Positions 1 through 9,329 of a stretch of 64,000 nucleotides of DNA are shown one piece after another. Source of the DNA: Asanoa ferruginea. GTDB lineage: Bacteria > Actinomycetota > Actinomycetes > Mycobacteriales > Micromonosporaceae. The notes below the pieces were generated by a model. It had not been told where the DNA came from. It saw only the letters and a program-made list of their open reading frames with translations, and made no database searches. Where the stretch lies: NCBI RefSeq assembly GCF_003387075.1, contig NZ_QUMQ01000001.1:8618001-8682000 (forward strand), written 5' to 3'. Both the position numbers and the translations under genes were made by a program. Position 1 is the stretch's first letter. Every line of letters starts with the position of its first letter.

Positions 1-1968
1 CGCCGCGAGCTGACCGAGCGGCTGGCCGCGACCCGGCTGGCGCACGGTGACATCCGGGTGCTGGCCACCCCGCGCCGGCTCGTCGCGATCGTCGACGGCG
101 TCGCCGACCGCGAGCAGGACCACGTCCGCACGGTCCGCGGCCCGAAGGTCTCGGCGGCCTACGACGCGGCCGGCGAGCCCACCAAGGCCGTCCAGGGTTT
201 CGCCCGCGGCCAGGGCGTCGACGTGGCCGACCTCCAGGAGCAGGACGTCAACGGCACCGCGCACGTGACGGTCGTGAAGCACGAGGCCGGCCGGCCCGCC
301 GCCGAGGTGCTGGCCGACGTGCTGGCCAAGGTCGTCGCCGCGCTGCGGTCGGCGAAGAACATGCGCTGGAACGACCCGGCCCTGTCGTTCACCCGCCCGG
401 TCCGCTGGCTGCTCGCCCTGCGCGGCGACGAGGTCGTGCCGTTCGCCGTCTCGGCGCTGGCTTCCGGCCGCGAGACCCGGGTGCACCGCAAGGCCGCGAC
501 GCCGGTGGTCACCGTCAACAGCGCCGAGACGCACCTCGACACGCTGGCCGCGCACGGCATCGTGGCCGACCCTGACGAGCGTCGCGCGCAGATCGTCGCG
601 GCGGCCGAACGGCTCGCCGCGGGCGCCGGCGGCCAGGTCGACGTCGACGGCGAGCGGGCGCTGATCGACCAGATCAGCTACCTGGTCGAGACCCCGACGC
701 CGCTGCTCGGCCGGTTCGACGAGAGCTACCTGCGGCTGCCCGAGGCGGTGCTGGCCAACGTGATGCGCAAGCACCAGCGCTACCTGCCGGTGCGCGGCGC
801 CGACGGCGCGCTGCTGCCCTGCTTCGTCGCGGTGGCCAACGGCGACATCGACGAAGACCTGGTCCGCGCCGGCAACGAGGCGGTGCTGCGGGCCCGCTAC
901 GAGGACGCGGCCTTCTTCTACCGCGCCGACCGGGACACCCCGCTCGACGCGATGCGCGCCCGGCTGGAGCGGCTCACGTTCACCGACAAGCTCGGGTCGA
1001 TGGCCGACCGGGCGGCCCGGATCAGCACGCTGGCCCGCACCCTGGCCAGCTCCATCGGGTTGAGCGGCGCCGAACGCGACACCCTGGGCCGCGCCGCGGA
1101 GCTGGTCAAGTTCGACCTGGGCGCCCAGCTCGTCACCGAGATGACCAGCCTGGCCGGCGTGATGGCGCGCGACTACGCCGCGCACGCCGGCGAGCCGGCC
1201 GCCGTGGCCGAGGCGGTCTTCGAGAGCGAGTTGCCGCGCAACACCGGCGACGCCGTGCCCACCCACGTCCCCGGCGCCCTGCTGTCCCTGGCCGACCGCC
1301 TCGACCTGGTCGCCGGCCTCGCGGCGACGGTCGGCCTGCCGACCGGCAGCAGCGACCCGTTCGCGGTGCGCCGCGCGGTGCTCGGCCTGCTCGCCGTGCA
1401 CCGCACCGGCCTGGTGCCGGTCAGCCTGACCGAGGCGCTGGCCGAGGCGGCCGCGCTCCAGCCCGTCGAGGTCTCGCCGAAGGTGCTGGCCGACTCGGGC
1501 GAGTTCCTGACCCGCCGGCTCGAGCAGGTGCTGGTCGAAGAAGGGCACCCGATCGATCGCGTACGCGCGGTCCTCCCGCACGCCGCCCGCCCGGCGCTGG
1601 CCGACCGGCTGCTGCACCAGCTCGACGAGCTGGTCAAGGACGAGCGCTTCCGGGCGCTGGTCGAGGCGATCCAGCGGGCCCGGCGGATCGTCCCGGCCGG
1701 CACCCCGGCGGAATACGACGCGGCGGCCCTGGTCGAGCCGGCCGAGCGCCGCCTCGACGAGGTGGTCCGCGGAATCGAGGTGCCCGGCACCGACCTGACC
1801 GCGTTCCTCGCGGCGGCCGGCAAGGTCACCGAGCCGGTCAACACGTTCTTCGACGAGGTCTTCGTGATGGCCGAGGAGCCGGAGCTGCGCAAGGCCCGCC
1901 TCGGCCTGCTGGCCACGGTCCGCGACCTGGGCGACGGCATCCTCGACTGGGACCACCTCCGGATGTGA
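1..1968 (+). CDS. glyS: Glycyl-tRNA synthetase, beta subunit or beta region (5' end outside the window)
   Basis: This is the class II glycyl-tRNA synthetase beta chain, which binds tRNA-Gly for charging in the cytoplasm. The reading frame is open from base 1, so the start lies outside; about 655 residues are visible. Family landmarks are the early TPRRL motif, RGPKVSAAYDAAG, the MRW...FxRPVRW segment, and a C-terminal NTFFDEVFVMAEE block that matches the normal end of the beta chain. The beta chain of the tetrameric enzyme is usually about 690 residues, so only a few dozen N-terminal residues are missing if it is a stand-alone subunit. In some actinobacteria alpha and beta are fused, which cannot be decided here. 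The stop codon touches the nadK start region, so the two genes are probably co-transcribed. Confidence 0.93.
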   Translation, partial: RRELTERLAATRLAHGDIRVLATPRRLVAIVDGVADREQDHVRTVRGPKVSAAYDAAGEPTKAVQGFARGQGVDVADLQEQDVNGTAHVTVVKHEAGRPAAEVLADVLAKVVAALRSAKNMRWNDPALSFTRPVRWLLALRGDEVVPFAVSALASGRETRVHRKAATPVVTVNSAETHLDTLAAHGIVADPDERRAQIVAAAERLAAGAGGQVDVDGERALIDQISYLVETPTPLLGRFDESYLRLPEAVLANVMRKHQRYLPVRGADGALLPCFVAVANGDIDEDLVRAGNEAVLRARYEDAAFFYRADRDTPLDAMRARLERLTFTDKLGSMADRAARISTLARTLASSIGLSGAERDTLGRAAELVKFDLGAQLVTEMTSLAGVMARDYAAHAGEPAAVAEAVFESELPRNTGDAVPTHVPGALLSLADRLDLVAGLAATVGLPTGSSDPFAVRRAVLGLLAVHRTGLVPVSLTEALAEAAALQPVEVSPKVLADSGEFLTRRLEQVLVEEGHPIDRVRAVLPHAARPALADRLLHQLDELVKDERFRALVEAIQRARRIVPAGTPAEYDAAALVEPAERRLDEVVRGIEVPGTDLTAFLAAAGKVTEPVNTFFDEVFVMAEEPELRKARLGLLATVRDLGDGILDWDHLRM

Positions 1969-1973
1969 GCTCA

Positions 1974-2891
1974 ATGATCTCCGTCGGTCTGGTGCTGCAC
2001 CCGACGAAGCCAGTCGACCAGTCGTTGGCCGTGATCGTCGGCTCGACCGGCGATCCGGTGCGGATCGTCGCCCGCGAGCTCGACCGCGGCCGCGTCCCGG
2101 CCGGCGTCGACATCGTCTCCGACGAGGAGTTCCAGGCGGTCGACGGCGTGGTCGCGCTCGGCGGCGACGGCACCATGCTCGGGGCGATGCGGCTGATGGT
2201 CGAGCGGCCCGTGCCGATCCTGGGCGTCAACCACGGCAACCTCGGGTTCCTGACGGAGGTCACCCCGGCCGGCCTGCCCGCCGCGCTGGCCAGGCTCGCG
2301 GCCGGCGACTACACGATCGAGCAGCACGCGGGGCTCACCCTGCGCACCGACGACGGCGACCGGGTGGCCTTCAACGACGTGGTGCTCGGCCGGACCGAGG
2401 CGGGGCGGACGATGTCCGTCGACCTGACGGTCAACGACGTGCACTACGGCTACTACCGCGCCGACGCGGTCATCGTGGCCACCCCGACCGGTTCGACCGC
2501 CTACAACTATTCCGCCGGCGGGCCGGTGCTGTCGCCGTCGTCGAACGCGATGGTGGTCACCCCGGTCGCCTCGATGTCCGGCATCGGCCGGCCGGTGGTG
2601 CTCGGCGGCGGCGACCGGATCTCGTTCCAGGCCGAGGGTGCCCTGACGGTGGAGGCCGACGGCACCGGCGCGACGCCGCTGGCCGCCGGCGCCACCCTGG
2701 GCGTCGCGCTGCTGGCCGACGCGGCGCAGGTCGTGCGCCTGTCCGCCAGCGACTACGCGAGCCGCCGGCGGGTCCGGCTCAGCCTGCTCGACCTGCCGCT
2801 GCGCCCGGACCAGTTGCTCGAGCTGATCCCGCTCGAACTGCGCCGCAACGTGGCCGCGGCCATCGACGGACCGGATGGCCGGCAGATGTGA
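1974..2891 (+). CDS. nadK: NAD kinase
   Basis: An ATP-NAD kinase that makes NADP+ from NAD+. Visible family motifs are the GGDGT phosphate-binding loop with the following TMLGAMR, the NxGNLGFLTE segment, and TPTGSTAYNYSAGGP followed by SPSSNAMVVTP. The 305-residue length is normal. I chose ATG at 1974 (MISVGLVLHP) because homologues begin close to the first beta strand. A GTG at 1965 overlaps the glyS stop as GTGA and would add three residues. Neither start has a strong ribosome binding site, which fits translational coupling to glyS. Many actinomycetes carry two NAD kinases; this may be the second copy. The assignment is firm, the start is not. Confidence 0.92.
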   Translation: MISVGLVLHPTKPVDQSLAVIVGSTGDPVRIVARELDRGRVPAGVDIVSDEEFQAVDGVVALGGDGTMLGAMRLMVERPVPILGVNHGNLGFLTEVTPAGLPAALARLAAGDYTIEQHAGLTLRTDDGDRVAFNDVVLGRTEAGRTMSVDLTVNDVHYGYYRADAVIVATPTGSTAYNYSAGGPVLSPSSNAMVVTPVASMSGIGRPVVLGGGDRISFQAEGALTVEADGTGATPLAAGATLGVALLADAAQVVRLSASDYASRRRVRLSLLDLPLRPDQLLELIPLELRRNVAAAIDGPDGRQM

Positions 2892-2941
2892 TCCGCGACG
2901 GCCGGATCAGCCACCTTCGCGACTACTTCGCGGGGTTCTAG
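2873..2941 (+). pseudogene. C-terminal remnant of a SnoaL-like (NTF2-fold) protein
   Basis: In the frame shifted from nadK, bases 2888-2941 read VIRDGRISHLRDYFAGF followed by TAG. This ending (xRDGRIxxxRDYF) is typical of the last strand and tail of SnoaL-like or ketosteroid-isomerase-fold proteins. No upstream part of such a gene is visible; the same bases upstream encode the nadK tail. I infer a short relic of a neighbouring gene deleted during rearrangement, with only the last 17-18 codons left against the nadK stop. A chance match is possible because the segment is so short. Confidence 0.4.
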
Positions 2942-2946
2942 CCAGC

Positions 2947-2980
2947 GGCCGCCGGCCCGGAACGACCCGGGCCGGCGGCC
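2947..2980. terminator. Strong GC hairpin, probable bidirectional terminator
   Basis: A perfect 14-bp stem (GGCCGCCGGCCCGG pairing with its complement at 2967-2980) with a 6-base loop lies between the converging ends of nadK and the minus-strand glycosidase gene. It has no long T tract, as is usual for high-GC actinobacterial terminators. Confidence 0.65.
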
Positions 2981-2998
2981 TTCCCCTACCCAGGGGGC

Positions 2999-5776
2999 CT
3001 AGGGCGAGGTGACGGTGTAGGTCGCGCCCGCCGCGGTCGCGAACGAGATGACGTCGCCGGTCACCGTGGGGGTGACGGCTCCGCCGCCGACGCGGGTGAC
3101 CACGACCGGGCGGCCGGGCCACGGGTTGAGCAGGCGCAGTTGCCGGCCCTGCTCGCTGGTGACGTCGACGTAGGACACCCGACCGCCGGACAGCGCGCTG
3201 GAGACCAGGAACGCGTCCTTCTCGCGAAGCTTGACGAAACTGGCGTCACGGGTCGCCGGCCAGACCGGGAAGACCCGGACGATGCCGTCGTCGCTCTGGA
3301 GGAGCAGGTTGTTGACCGCCTCGGTGGCGCCCGACTTCTCCAAACCGTGGAACTCGTCGCGGATCCGCAGGTTGGCGTCGCTCTTCGCGGTGATCTGGGC
3401 CTTCAGCTTGTCGATCAGGCTCTGCGCGGGATAGCCGACCCGGGCCGCCTGGGTGAACACCTTCGGGAAGCTGTTGTCCTGGCCCCACGAGTTCATCGCG
3501 TCCAGCGTGTCGATCGCCCGCTGGCGGTCGGTGGCCGAGGAGTTCAGGCCGAGGCCCTCGCCCGGGTGGATGAACTCCAGGTTGACGGTGTTGTCGCCGG
3601 GCCGGATGGCCCGACCGTCGGAGACCGTGCCCGGGTCGCCCAACGCGTACACCGACTTGCCGTTGACCGTCGTGGTCGCGATCGGCGGCAGGCCGTTGAG
3701 CATCTGCTGCCACAGCGGACGCGAGCCGGTGTCAGCGCCCAACTCGTTGCTCGCGGCCAGCAGCGAGGTCAGCAGATAGCGCAGCATCCCCACGTCGAGG
3801 CTGGGGTTGCGCGCCCAGGTGCCCTCGTGCGGGCCGCCCCAGGTGGTGTAGCGGCCGGTCGACGCGTCGTACTCCATCCAGCGGCTGAAGAACGTCGCCA
3901 CTTCCTTCATGAAGGGGTACGCCTTCGTCTGGAGATAGCTCCGGTCCCGCGTGTAGTCCCAGTAGGCGATGAACTGGGTGACGTTGAACAGCGAGTTGCC
4001 GACCTGCTGCCAGTAGTTGCCGTCGGGGGTGCCGCCGAACGGGCTGATCCCGACCGGGAACAGCACGCCGCCGCTGATGCCGCCGGTGCCGAAGCGCGGC
4101 GTCACGTAGTCGGACTTGACCTGCTGGAGCTCCTGGGTGGACCGGCGGCGGGCCTCCGGCAGGTAGGAGATGACCGCGTCGATCATCGGCAGCGCCAGGT
4201 CGGCCCGGTTCGACGAGTAGGCGCCGTAGAAGTTGGCGACGAAGTTGTAGTTGAGGTGGTAGTCGCCGTTGAAGTAGGGATCGTCCTTGGTGATCCACAG
4301 CCCGTAGAGCCCGGGCGCCGTCTTGCCGTTGCGCGACGCCGAGCCAAGGAAGTATTGGGCGGCGTAGTAGTAGCGCTCCAGCACGTCGTCGTTGAGGTCC
4401 ACGTAGGACCGCATCCAGTACTGCTGCCACCAGTCGAGATGTCCGGTGTAGAGGCCGTCGAGCCCCGACCCGGTCTGCGCCTCGGCCAGCGAGCGGGCGC
4501 CCGGTGCCGGGTCGGCGTTGTTGGCGCCGCCGCCGGCCACGGCCGTCACCAGCCGCAGCGTCTGGCCCGGAACCAGGTCGAACTGGAACCGCGCCGTGTT
4601 GCCCGACGCGGTCGGTGCCGCGACCGGGTTGGCACCGACCAGCCGGCTGGCCAGCGCCGCCCGCGACACCCAGCGGGAGCCGCTCGGCGTGGTGCGGGCG
4701 GCCCAGGTGGTGTTGCCGGAGACACCGGAGGTCTGTGCGAACCCGCCCATCGGCGAGGTCGCGCCGGACCAGGTGCGGGCCTCCAGCCGGACCGCGGCCG
4801 TGCCGGTCGACCGGATCTGGGTGACCAGCAGGTTGTCGTTGGCGGCGACCCAGGTCTTGAGCACCAGCGGTTGCCCGCCGAGGCTCATCGTGGTGTCGAC
4901 CTCGCCGCGCAGGATGTTCTGCTCCTCGAGGAACGTGCCACTCGGGCTACCGGGGCCGCCGCCCGCGCCGTACAACTCGAACTGTCCGATCCTGGCCCTT
5001 GGGTTCTGCTGCGAGTCGGCCGTCGTGCCCTGGGTCGGTTCGCTGGCGACGAGCCTTACCCAGCGCGCGGTACGCGACCCGAGCGTCCGGTCGGTGACGG
5101 CGGCCGTGTTGTTGGTGACGGTGTCCCAGGTCGACCAGTTCTGGTTGTCGGTCGAGGTCTGCACCTGGAAGTTCTTCGTGTTGTTGGCCGTCTCGGCCGG
5201 CCGGGCCGCGCTGTCGTGTCGCACCAGATAGCGGGTGAAGGTCTTCGCGGTGCCGAGGTCGAGGGTCAGCGTCTGCGGCTTGCCGATGTCGGAGACCCAG
5301 CCCTCGTAGCCGGAGCCCCACTGGCCGCTGACCGCACGCGACGGCGGGAACGACGGGTGCGAACTGGTCGCGGTGGCGGTCGCGCCGAGGGCGAGGTTGG
5401 TCGAGCCGGTGCCGCCACTGGCGGCGGCCAGCGTCACGCCGCCGACCGGTGCGACGGCCGGGCCGGGGTTGCCGCGCCAGAAGTTCCCCTTGGAGACGAG
5501 GAACGTCTTGACGCCGGCGCTGCCCGACGAGGTGATGCCGATGTCGCCGTTGCCCAGCAGGGCGGTGCTCGGCATGCCGTTGACGATGGAGTTCACATAG
5601 GACTGGTCGGTCCAGCGGCCTTTGATGGTGGCGAGCAGCGACTGGATCGCCGCCCACTGCTGGTCGGGGGTGGGTGTCGCGGCCTGTGCCGGGCTGGCGG
5701 CGAAGCCCAGCCCGGCGACGACGATCGAGGCAGCGAGAGCTGCGGCGCTGACCCGGCGGGACGGTCGGGTTGCCAC
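2999..5776 (-). CDS. Secreted discoidin/CBM32 plus GH95-like glycoside hydrolase
   Basis: A 925-residue exported protein, probably a glycosidase that trims plant or microbial glycans outside the cell. Residues 1-35 form a Sec signal (RPSRRVS, hydrophobic core, AQAA). A discoidin (F5/8 type C, CBM32-like) domain lies at about 127-267, starting NLALGATATATSSHP and ending IGQFELYG. From about 445 to 760 the sequence resembles the alpha/alpha-barrel of family GH95 (GDYHLNYNFVANFYGA; GGPHEGTWARNPSLD), followed by a beta-rich tail. The GTG start at 5776 has an upstream AAAGGA. It is the last gene of the sugar operon, 11 bp after the intracellular glycosidase. GH95 members include alpha-L-fucosidases and alpha-L-galactosidases; I cannot assign the substrate. 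Confidence 0.78.
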   Translation of the reverse strand: MATRPSRRVSAAALAASIVVAGLGFAASPAQAATPTPDQQWAAIQSLLATIKGRWTDQSYVNSIVNGMPSTALLGNGDIGITSSGSAGVKTFLVSKGNFWRGNPGPAVAPVGGVTLAAASGGTGSTNLALGATATATSSHPSFPPSRAVSGQWGSGYEGWVSDIGKPQTLTLDLGTAKTFTRYLVRHDSAARPAETANNTKNFQVQTSTDNQNWSTWDTVTNNTAAVTDRTLGSRTARWVRLVASEPTQGTTADSQQNPRARIGQFELYGAGGGPGSPSGTFLEEQNILRGEVDTTMSLGGQPLVLKTWVAANDNLLVTQIRSTGTAAVRLEARTWSGATSPMGGFAQTSGVSGNTTWAARTTPSGSRWVSRAALASRLVGANPVAAPTASGNTARFQFDLVPGQTLRLVTAVAGGGANNADPAPGARSLAEAQTGSGLDGLYTGHLDWWQQYWMRSYVDLNDDVLERYYYAAQYFLGSASRNGKTAPGLYGLWITKDDPYFNGDYHLNYNFVANFYGAYSSNRADLALPMIDAVISYLPEARRRSTQELQQVKSDYVTPRFGTGGISGGVLFPVGISPFGGTPDGNYWQQVGNSLFNVTQFIAYWDYTRDRSYLQTKAYPFMKEVATFFSRWMEYDASTGRYTTWGGPHEGTWARNPSLDVGMLRYLLTSLLAASNELGADTGSRPLWQQMLNGLPPIATTTVNGKSVYALGDPGTVSDGRAIRPGDNTVNLEFIHPGEGLGLNSSATDRQRAIDTLDAMNSWGQDNSFPKVFTQAARVGYPAQSLIDKLKAQITAKSDANLRIRDEFHGLEKSGATEAVNNLLLQSDDGIVRVFPVWPATRDASFVKLREKDAFLVSSALSGGRVSYVDVTSEQGRQLRLLNPWPGRPVVVTRVGGGAVTPTVTGDVISFATAAGATYTVTSP

Positions 5777-5787
5777 GGGTGTCCTTT

Positions 5788-8430
5788 CTAGTGCGGTAGG
5801 GACACCGTTCCCACTGGCTCGGGAGCCGGACGCAGGTTGAGGTTCTCCAGCGTGCCGAGGTCGGGGGCGGTGACCACATCGGTGCGGGGGCTGGTGGAAC
5901 GCAGTGCGGTGAAACCGGGCTCCACGCCGAAGAGGCCGGAGATGACCGCTTCGGCGATGGCCGCGCCGGCGATGGAGTCCCGGTTGGCGACGCCGCGGCC
6001 GGCGACGCGCACCCGGACCTGCCCGTCGCCCGTTTCGGGGAGGATCTCCATCGCCTGGCCCCACAGGCCGCCGGAGGCGGCGCGCGGGGTCCGTCTGAGC
6101 ACGCCGGCCGCGAGGTCGGGGCGGCCGAGTTTGGCCAGCCCGTAGGCGGTGACGCCGGGCCAGGCGCCGAACGCGCCGCCGGCACCGTGGTCGGGCCGGT
6201 CGGAGAACGGCGCGATCGGGTCGTCGGCCGCCAGCGCCCGCATCCACGGGCCGGCCAGCAGCTTCTCCTCGACGAACGCGACCAGCTCGGCGCGCTGGTC
6301 GGCGGTCAGGTCGTCGGCCAGTTCGGCGGCGACCAGGCCGAAGTCGAGGACGTGGCCGATCGTGTCGCGGCCGTGCGGGTGCTGGATGTGCCAGCGGCCG
6401 GCGCCGGCGTAGAGGTCGAGGACGGCTGCGGCGAGCGCCTCGGCGTCGGTGTCGGTGCGGTCCGCGTCGGCGTCCCGGCCCAGGAAACGCAACAGGGCGG
6501 AATAGGAGCGGAGCATGCCGACGTACGCCGCGTTGAAGGAGGCCATCGCGTCGACGTAGTTGGGCACGCACTCCAGCACCCGCCAGGCGTCGGGGCCGAA
6601 GTCGGCGAGCACGCCGGTGCCGGTCCGGCCGGCGACCCCGTAGGCGAGGCCCTCGACGTGCTCGAGGACCGTCCGCCCGCCGGCCGGCTCGGACAGTAAC
6701 GCCACGTCACCGGTCACGCCGACGTAGTGCTCGATCAGGCGGAACAGCGCGTACTCGTTGGAGATGTAGTAGTTGCCGAGCGGTCCGCCGCCGCGCACGT
6801 CGTAGCCGAAGCTCTCGTGGTAGGGGCTCGCGAGGCCGGCCAGCAGCCAGGCGCGCAGGCCGGCCGGGTCGAGCATCGCGTACATCCGGCTCCACTCGGT
6901 GTGGTCCCAGTAGAACGTGGTGGTCGCGCCGAGCCGCGGGCCGCCGGTGAGGAACACCGGGCCGGTCCGCCCGACCCGGATGTTGCGCATGTAGACGACC
7001 AGCAGGGCGCCCATGTAGTAGGCGCGGGCCAGCTCGCGGTCCTCCGTTCGCAGGGTCGGCAGGTGGCCGCTGAAGTCGGGGTTGCCGGGCGTGAACGCGT
7101 GCGCCCAGAGGCGTCGCCACGCGTCGGCGGTGTCGCTCAGCTCGTTGTCGAGGCGGTGCGCGGCATTTTGGGCGGCGGTCTCGACCGCGTCTGTGCCGAA
7201 CGCGAGGGCGAAGCCGACGACGGCAGTCGCGCCGGGTGCCAGGTCGAGCCGCCAGGTGGCGCGGGCGCCGGCACCGTGCGGTGCCAGTTCATCCGGGGGT
7301 ACGGCGAACGCGTAGGCGGCGCGGGCCGGTGAGGCGGTGTCGGTGATCGCGACGAGCCCGTCGTCCACGGTGGACCGCCAGCGGACCGGGCGGGTCCAGT
7401 GGCCGGTGCGGGCCACCTCTTTCCCGCTGTTGATGAGGCGGGCCTCGTGTGCGTCGACCTCGACCCGGATGCGGTGCCAGCGGCCGGGTTCCAGCGGCTC
7501 GCCAGCGATTTCCCGCTCGCCGCAGATGCCCAGCCAGAGCCTTGTTCCTTCGATGCCGAGCTGGAGCGAGTCGGGGTGGTTGCCGTGGGTCAGCAGCACG
7601 CCGTCGTGGCCGGGGTCGTCGGTGCGGAACTCCAGCTCGAGCGAGCTGCCGGGGGTCAGCTCGAACGCGTCGAGCGCCACCTCGACGCCGTCGTCGAGCA
7701 GGAGCGGGCCGGCGAAGGTGAGGCCGGTGCTGACCGTCAGCGCGCGGACGGTGCCGCGGGCGGCGCTGGTGTGCGGGTAGACCCAGTCGGTGCTGACGTG
7801 CCGGGGCAGCTCGTATTCGAGCAGCATCGGCGCGCTGTCCTCGTCGCGCTGGATGCCCGGCGGGCGCGGCCGGCCCAGCCGCAGCCGGCGCGGGCCCGGG
7901 CCGAGCAGGTAGGGCGCGCCCTGCGCACCGGGCCGGGTGGTCTCCCGGATCCGCTCGAGGGCGTGGTAGTCGTGCTCGCCGGACGCGTTCCACGGCACCG
8001 TGTGCAGCCAACCCCAACCGGTCTCGGCGTGGCCGACCGGCGCGAACAGGTCCTGGGTCAGCTCGACGGTGGCGTTGTGCGGGCGGGTGTTGGTCACCTC
8101 GATCCGCCACAGCAGCCGGTCGGCGTCGTACGCCAGGCTGGTGTCCGTGGCGATGTTGACATGGGCGTCGCGGTAGGTGCGGCGGGTGCCCCACGGCTTC
8201 CAGCGGTAGTGCTGCACGCCGGGCACGACGCCGTCGACCCGCAGCACCCCGGTGTGGTAGCCGCCGGCGAACGGTGGCGCGGCCAGCCAGGACACGCTGG
8301 TGAGGTCGTGGTTGACGTGGGCCTGGCCGCGCTGGTTGCGCAACGACGGCAGGTGGCCCAGGTCGCCCGCGGCAACCCACTCCCCCGCGACGTCGTCGAG
8401 GTCGGGCACCCCGGTTGCTTCGTGGGTCAC
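5788..8430 (-). CDS. Six-hairpin glycosidase-like protein, intracellular
   Basis: An 880-residue protein without a signal peptide. The N-terminal 230 residues look like a beta-sandwich of glycoside hydrolases. A concanavalin/LamG-like insertion spans about 237-347 (LEPGRWHRIRVEVD). From about 457 to 790 the sequence looks like an alpha/alpha six-hairpin barrel (TTTFYWDHTEWSRMYAML; YYISNEYALFRLIEHY; GGAFGAWPGVTAYGL), as in GH37, GH63 and GH78 relatives. The exact family is not recognised. The GTG start at 8430 overlaps the permease stop (GTGA), so translation is coupled. Its place after the importer genes suggests that it cleaves the imported oligosaccharide in the cytoplasm. Confidence 0.7.
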   Translation of the reverse strand: MTHEATGVPDLDDVAGEWVAAGDLGHLPSLRNQRGQAHVNHDLTSVSWLAAPPFAGGYHTGVLRVDGVVPGVQHYRWKPWGTRRTYRDAHVNIATDTSLAYDADRLLWRIEVTNTRPHNATVELTQDLFAPVGHAETGWGWLHTVPWNASGEHDYHALERIRETTRPGAQGAPYLLGPGPRRLRLGRPRPPGIQRDEDSAPMLLEYELPRHVSTDWVYPHTSAARGTVRALTVSTGLTFAGPLLLDDGVEVALDAFELTPGSSLELEFRTDDPGHDGVLLTHGNHPDSLQLGIEGTRLWLGICGEREIAGEPLEPGRWHRIRVEVDAHEARLINSGKEVARTGHWTRPVRWRSTVDDGLVAITDTASPARAAYAFAVPPDELAPHGAGARATWRLDLAPGATAVVGFALAFGTDAVETAAQNAAHRLDNELSDTADAWRRLWAHAFTPGNPDFSGHLPTLRTEDRELARAYYMGALLVVYMRNIRVGRTGPVFLTGGPRLGATTTFYWDHTEWSRMYAMLDPAGLRAWLLAGLASPYHESFGYDVRGGGPLGNYYISNEYALFRLIEHYVGVTGDVALLSEPAGGRTVLEHVEGLAYGVAGRTGTGVLADFGPDAWRVLECVPNYVDAMASFNAAYVGMLRSYSALLRFLGRDADADRTDTDAEALAAAVLDLYAGAGRWHIQHPHGRDTIGHVLDFGLVAAELADDLTADQRAELVAFVEEKLLAGPWMRALAADDPIAPFSDRPDHGAGGAFGAWPGVTAYGLAKLGRPDLAAGVLRRTPRAASGGLWGQAMEILPETGDGQVRVRVAGRGVANRDSIAGAAIAEAVISGLFGVEPGFTALRSTSPRTDVVTAPDLGTLENLNLRPAPEPVGTVSLPH

Positions 8431-9329
8431 TTGGTCGCGCCCGACGTCAGGCCGGCGACGAACTGCTTCTGCACCGTGAGATAGCCGATCACCGGCAGGA
8501 CTCCGGCAAGGAACATGATGCCGAAGAGTTGGCCGTAGTCCACTGAGTACTGTCCGATCGTCAGGTAAAGGCCGGTGGTGATGGTCTGGCCCTGCAACGG
8601 GCCGAGGATGAACAGCGGGTTGAGGAAGTCGTTCCAGATCCACAGGGTCAGGAAGATCGCCACGGTGGCGGTGGCCGGCCGCACCAGCGGCATCACGATC
8701 TGCCACCAGATCCGCAGGCCGCTGGCGCCGTCGAGGCGGGCCGCCTGGATGATCTCGTCGGGCACCGAGCGCATGAAGCCGACGTAGACGAAGACGGCGA
8801 ACGAGAGGTAGCCGCCGCCGAGGTTGGCCAGGATCAGGCCCGGGTAGCTGTGGTCGAGGCCGATCCAGGTGAGAATCCGGATCGTCGGCAGCAGCGTCAC
8901 CTGCGGCGGGATCATCAGGCCGGCGCTCAGCGCGAGCAGGATCGCCGCCTTGGCCTTACCGCTGCGCCTCGCGATGTAGAAACTGAACGCCGAGCCGAGC
9001 GGGATGATCAGCGCCACCGAGATGACCGCGACGATCAGCGAGTTGCGCAGGCCGAGCGGGATCAGGTTGTCGGGGCGGGTGAGCGCCTCTTTGAGGTTGT
9101 CCAGCGTCGGCGGCCAGGGCAGCGAGACCGGGTTGGCCAGGATCTTGTCCTGCGGCTTGAACGCGTTGACCAGCATCAGGTAGATCGGCGCGACGAAGAC
9201 CAGCGTGACGGCGGCGGCTGCCAGCACCCGGAATCTGCCGCTGCGCCGGGGTGTTTTCCGCCCCGGTTCCACCGTGCTCCTCCCGCCGGCGGCCGCACGG
9301 TCGCGCGTATCCCTGGAAAGGGTTGTCAT
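8427..9329 (-). CDS. ABC sugar transporter permease, MalG type
   Basis: A 300-residue inner-membrane permease of a carbohydrate uptake (CUT1) transporter. It has an N-terminal cytoplasmic tail, about six membrane segments (first at VLAAAAVTLVFVAPIYLMLV) and the cytoplasmic EAA loop AARLDGASGLRIWWQIVMPL that docks on the ATPase. The ATG start at 9329 overlaps the previous permease stop (ATGA), and its stop overlaps the next gene start (GTGA). It forms the pore with the MalF-type permease encoded just upstream. The ATPase is not encoded nearby; a shared MsiK-type ATPase is the usual actinobacterial solution (inference). Confidence 0.93.
   Translation of the reverse strand: MTTLSRDTRDRAAAGGRSTVEPGRKTPRRSGRFRVLAAAAVTLVFVAPIYLMLVNAFKPQDKILANPVSLPWPPTLDNLKEALTRPDNLIPLGLRNSLIVAVISVALIIPLGSAFSFYIARRSGKAKAAILLALSAGLMIPPQVTLLPTIRILTWIGLDHSYPGLILANLGGGYLSFAVFVYVGFMRSVPDEIIQAARLDGASGLRIWWQIVMPLVRPATATVAIFLTLWIWNDFLNPLFILGPLQGQTITTGLYLTIGQYSVDYGQLFGIMFLAGVLPVIGYLTVQKQFVAGLTSGATK

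Noticed and set aside
3140-5791. An 883-residue open frame antisense to the discoidin/GH95-like gene
   Set aside because: It has no family features and its composition reflects complement of the glycosidase codons.
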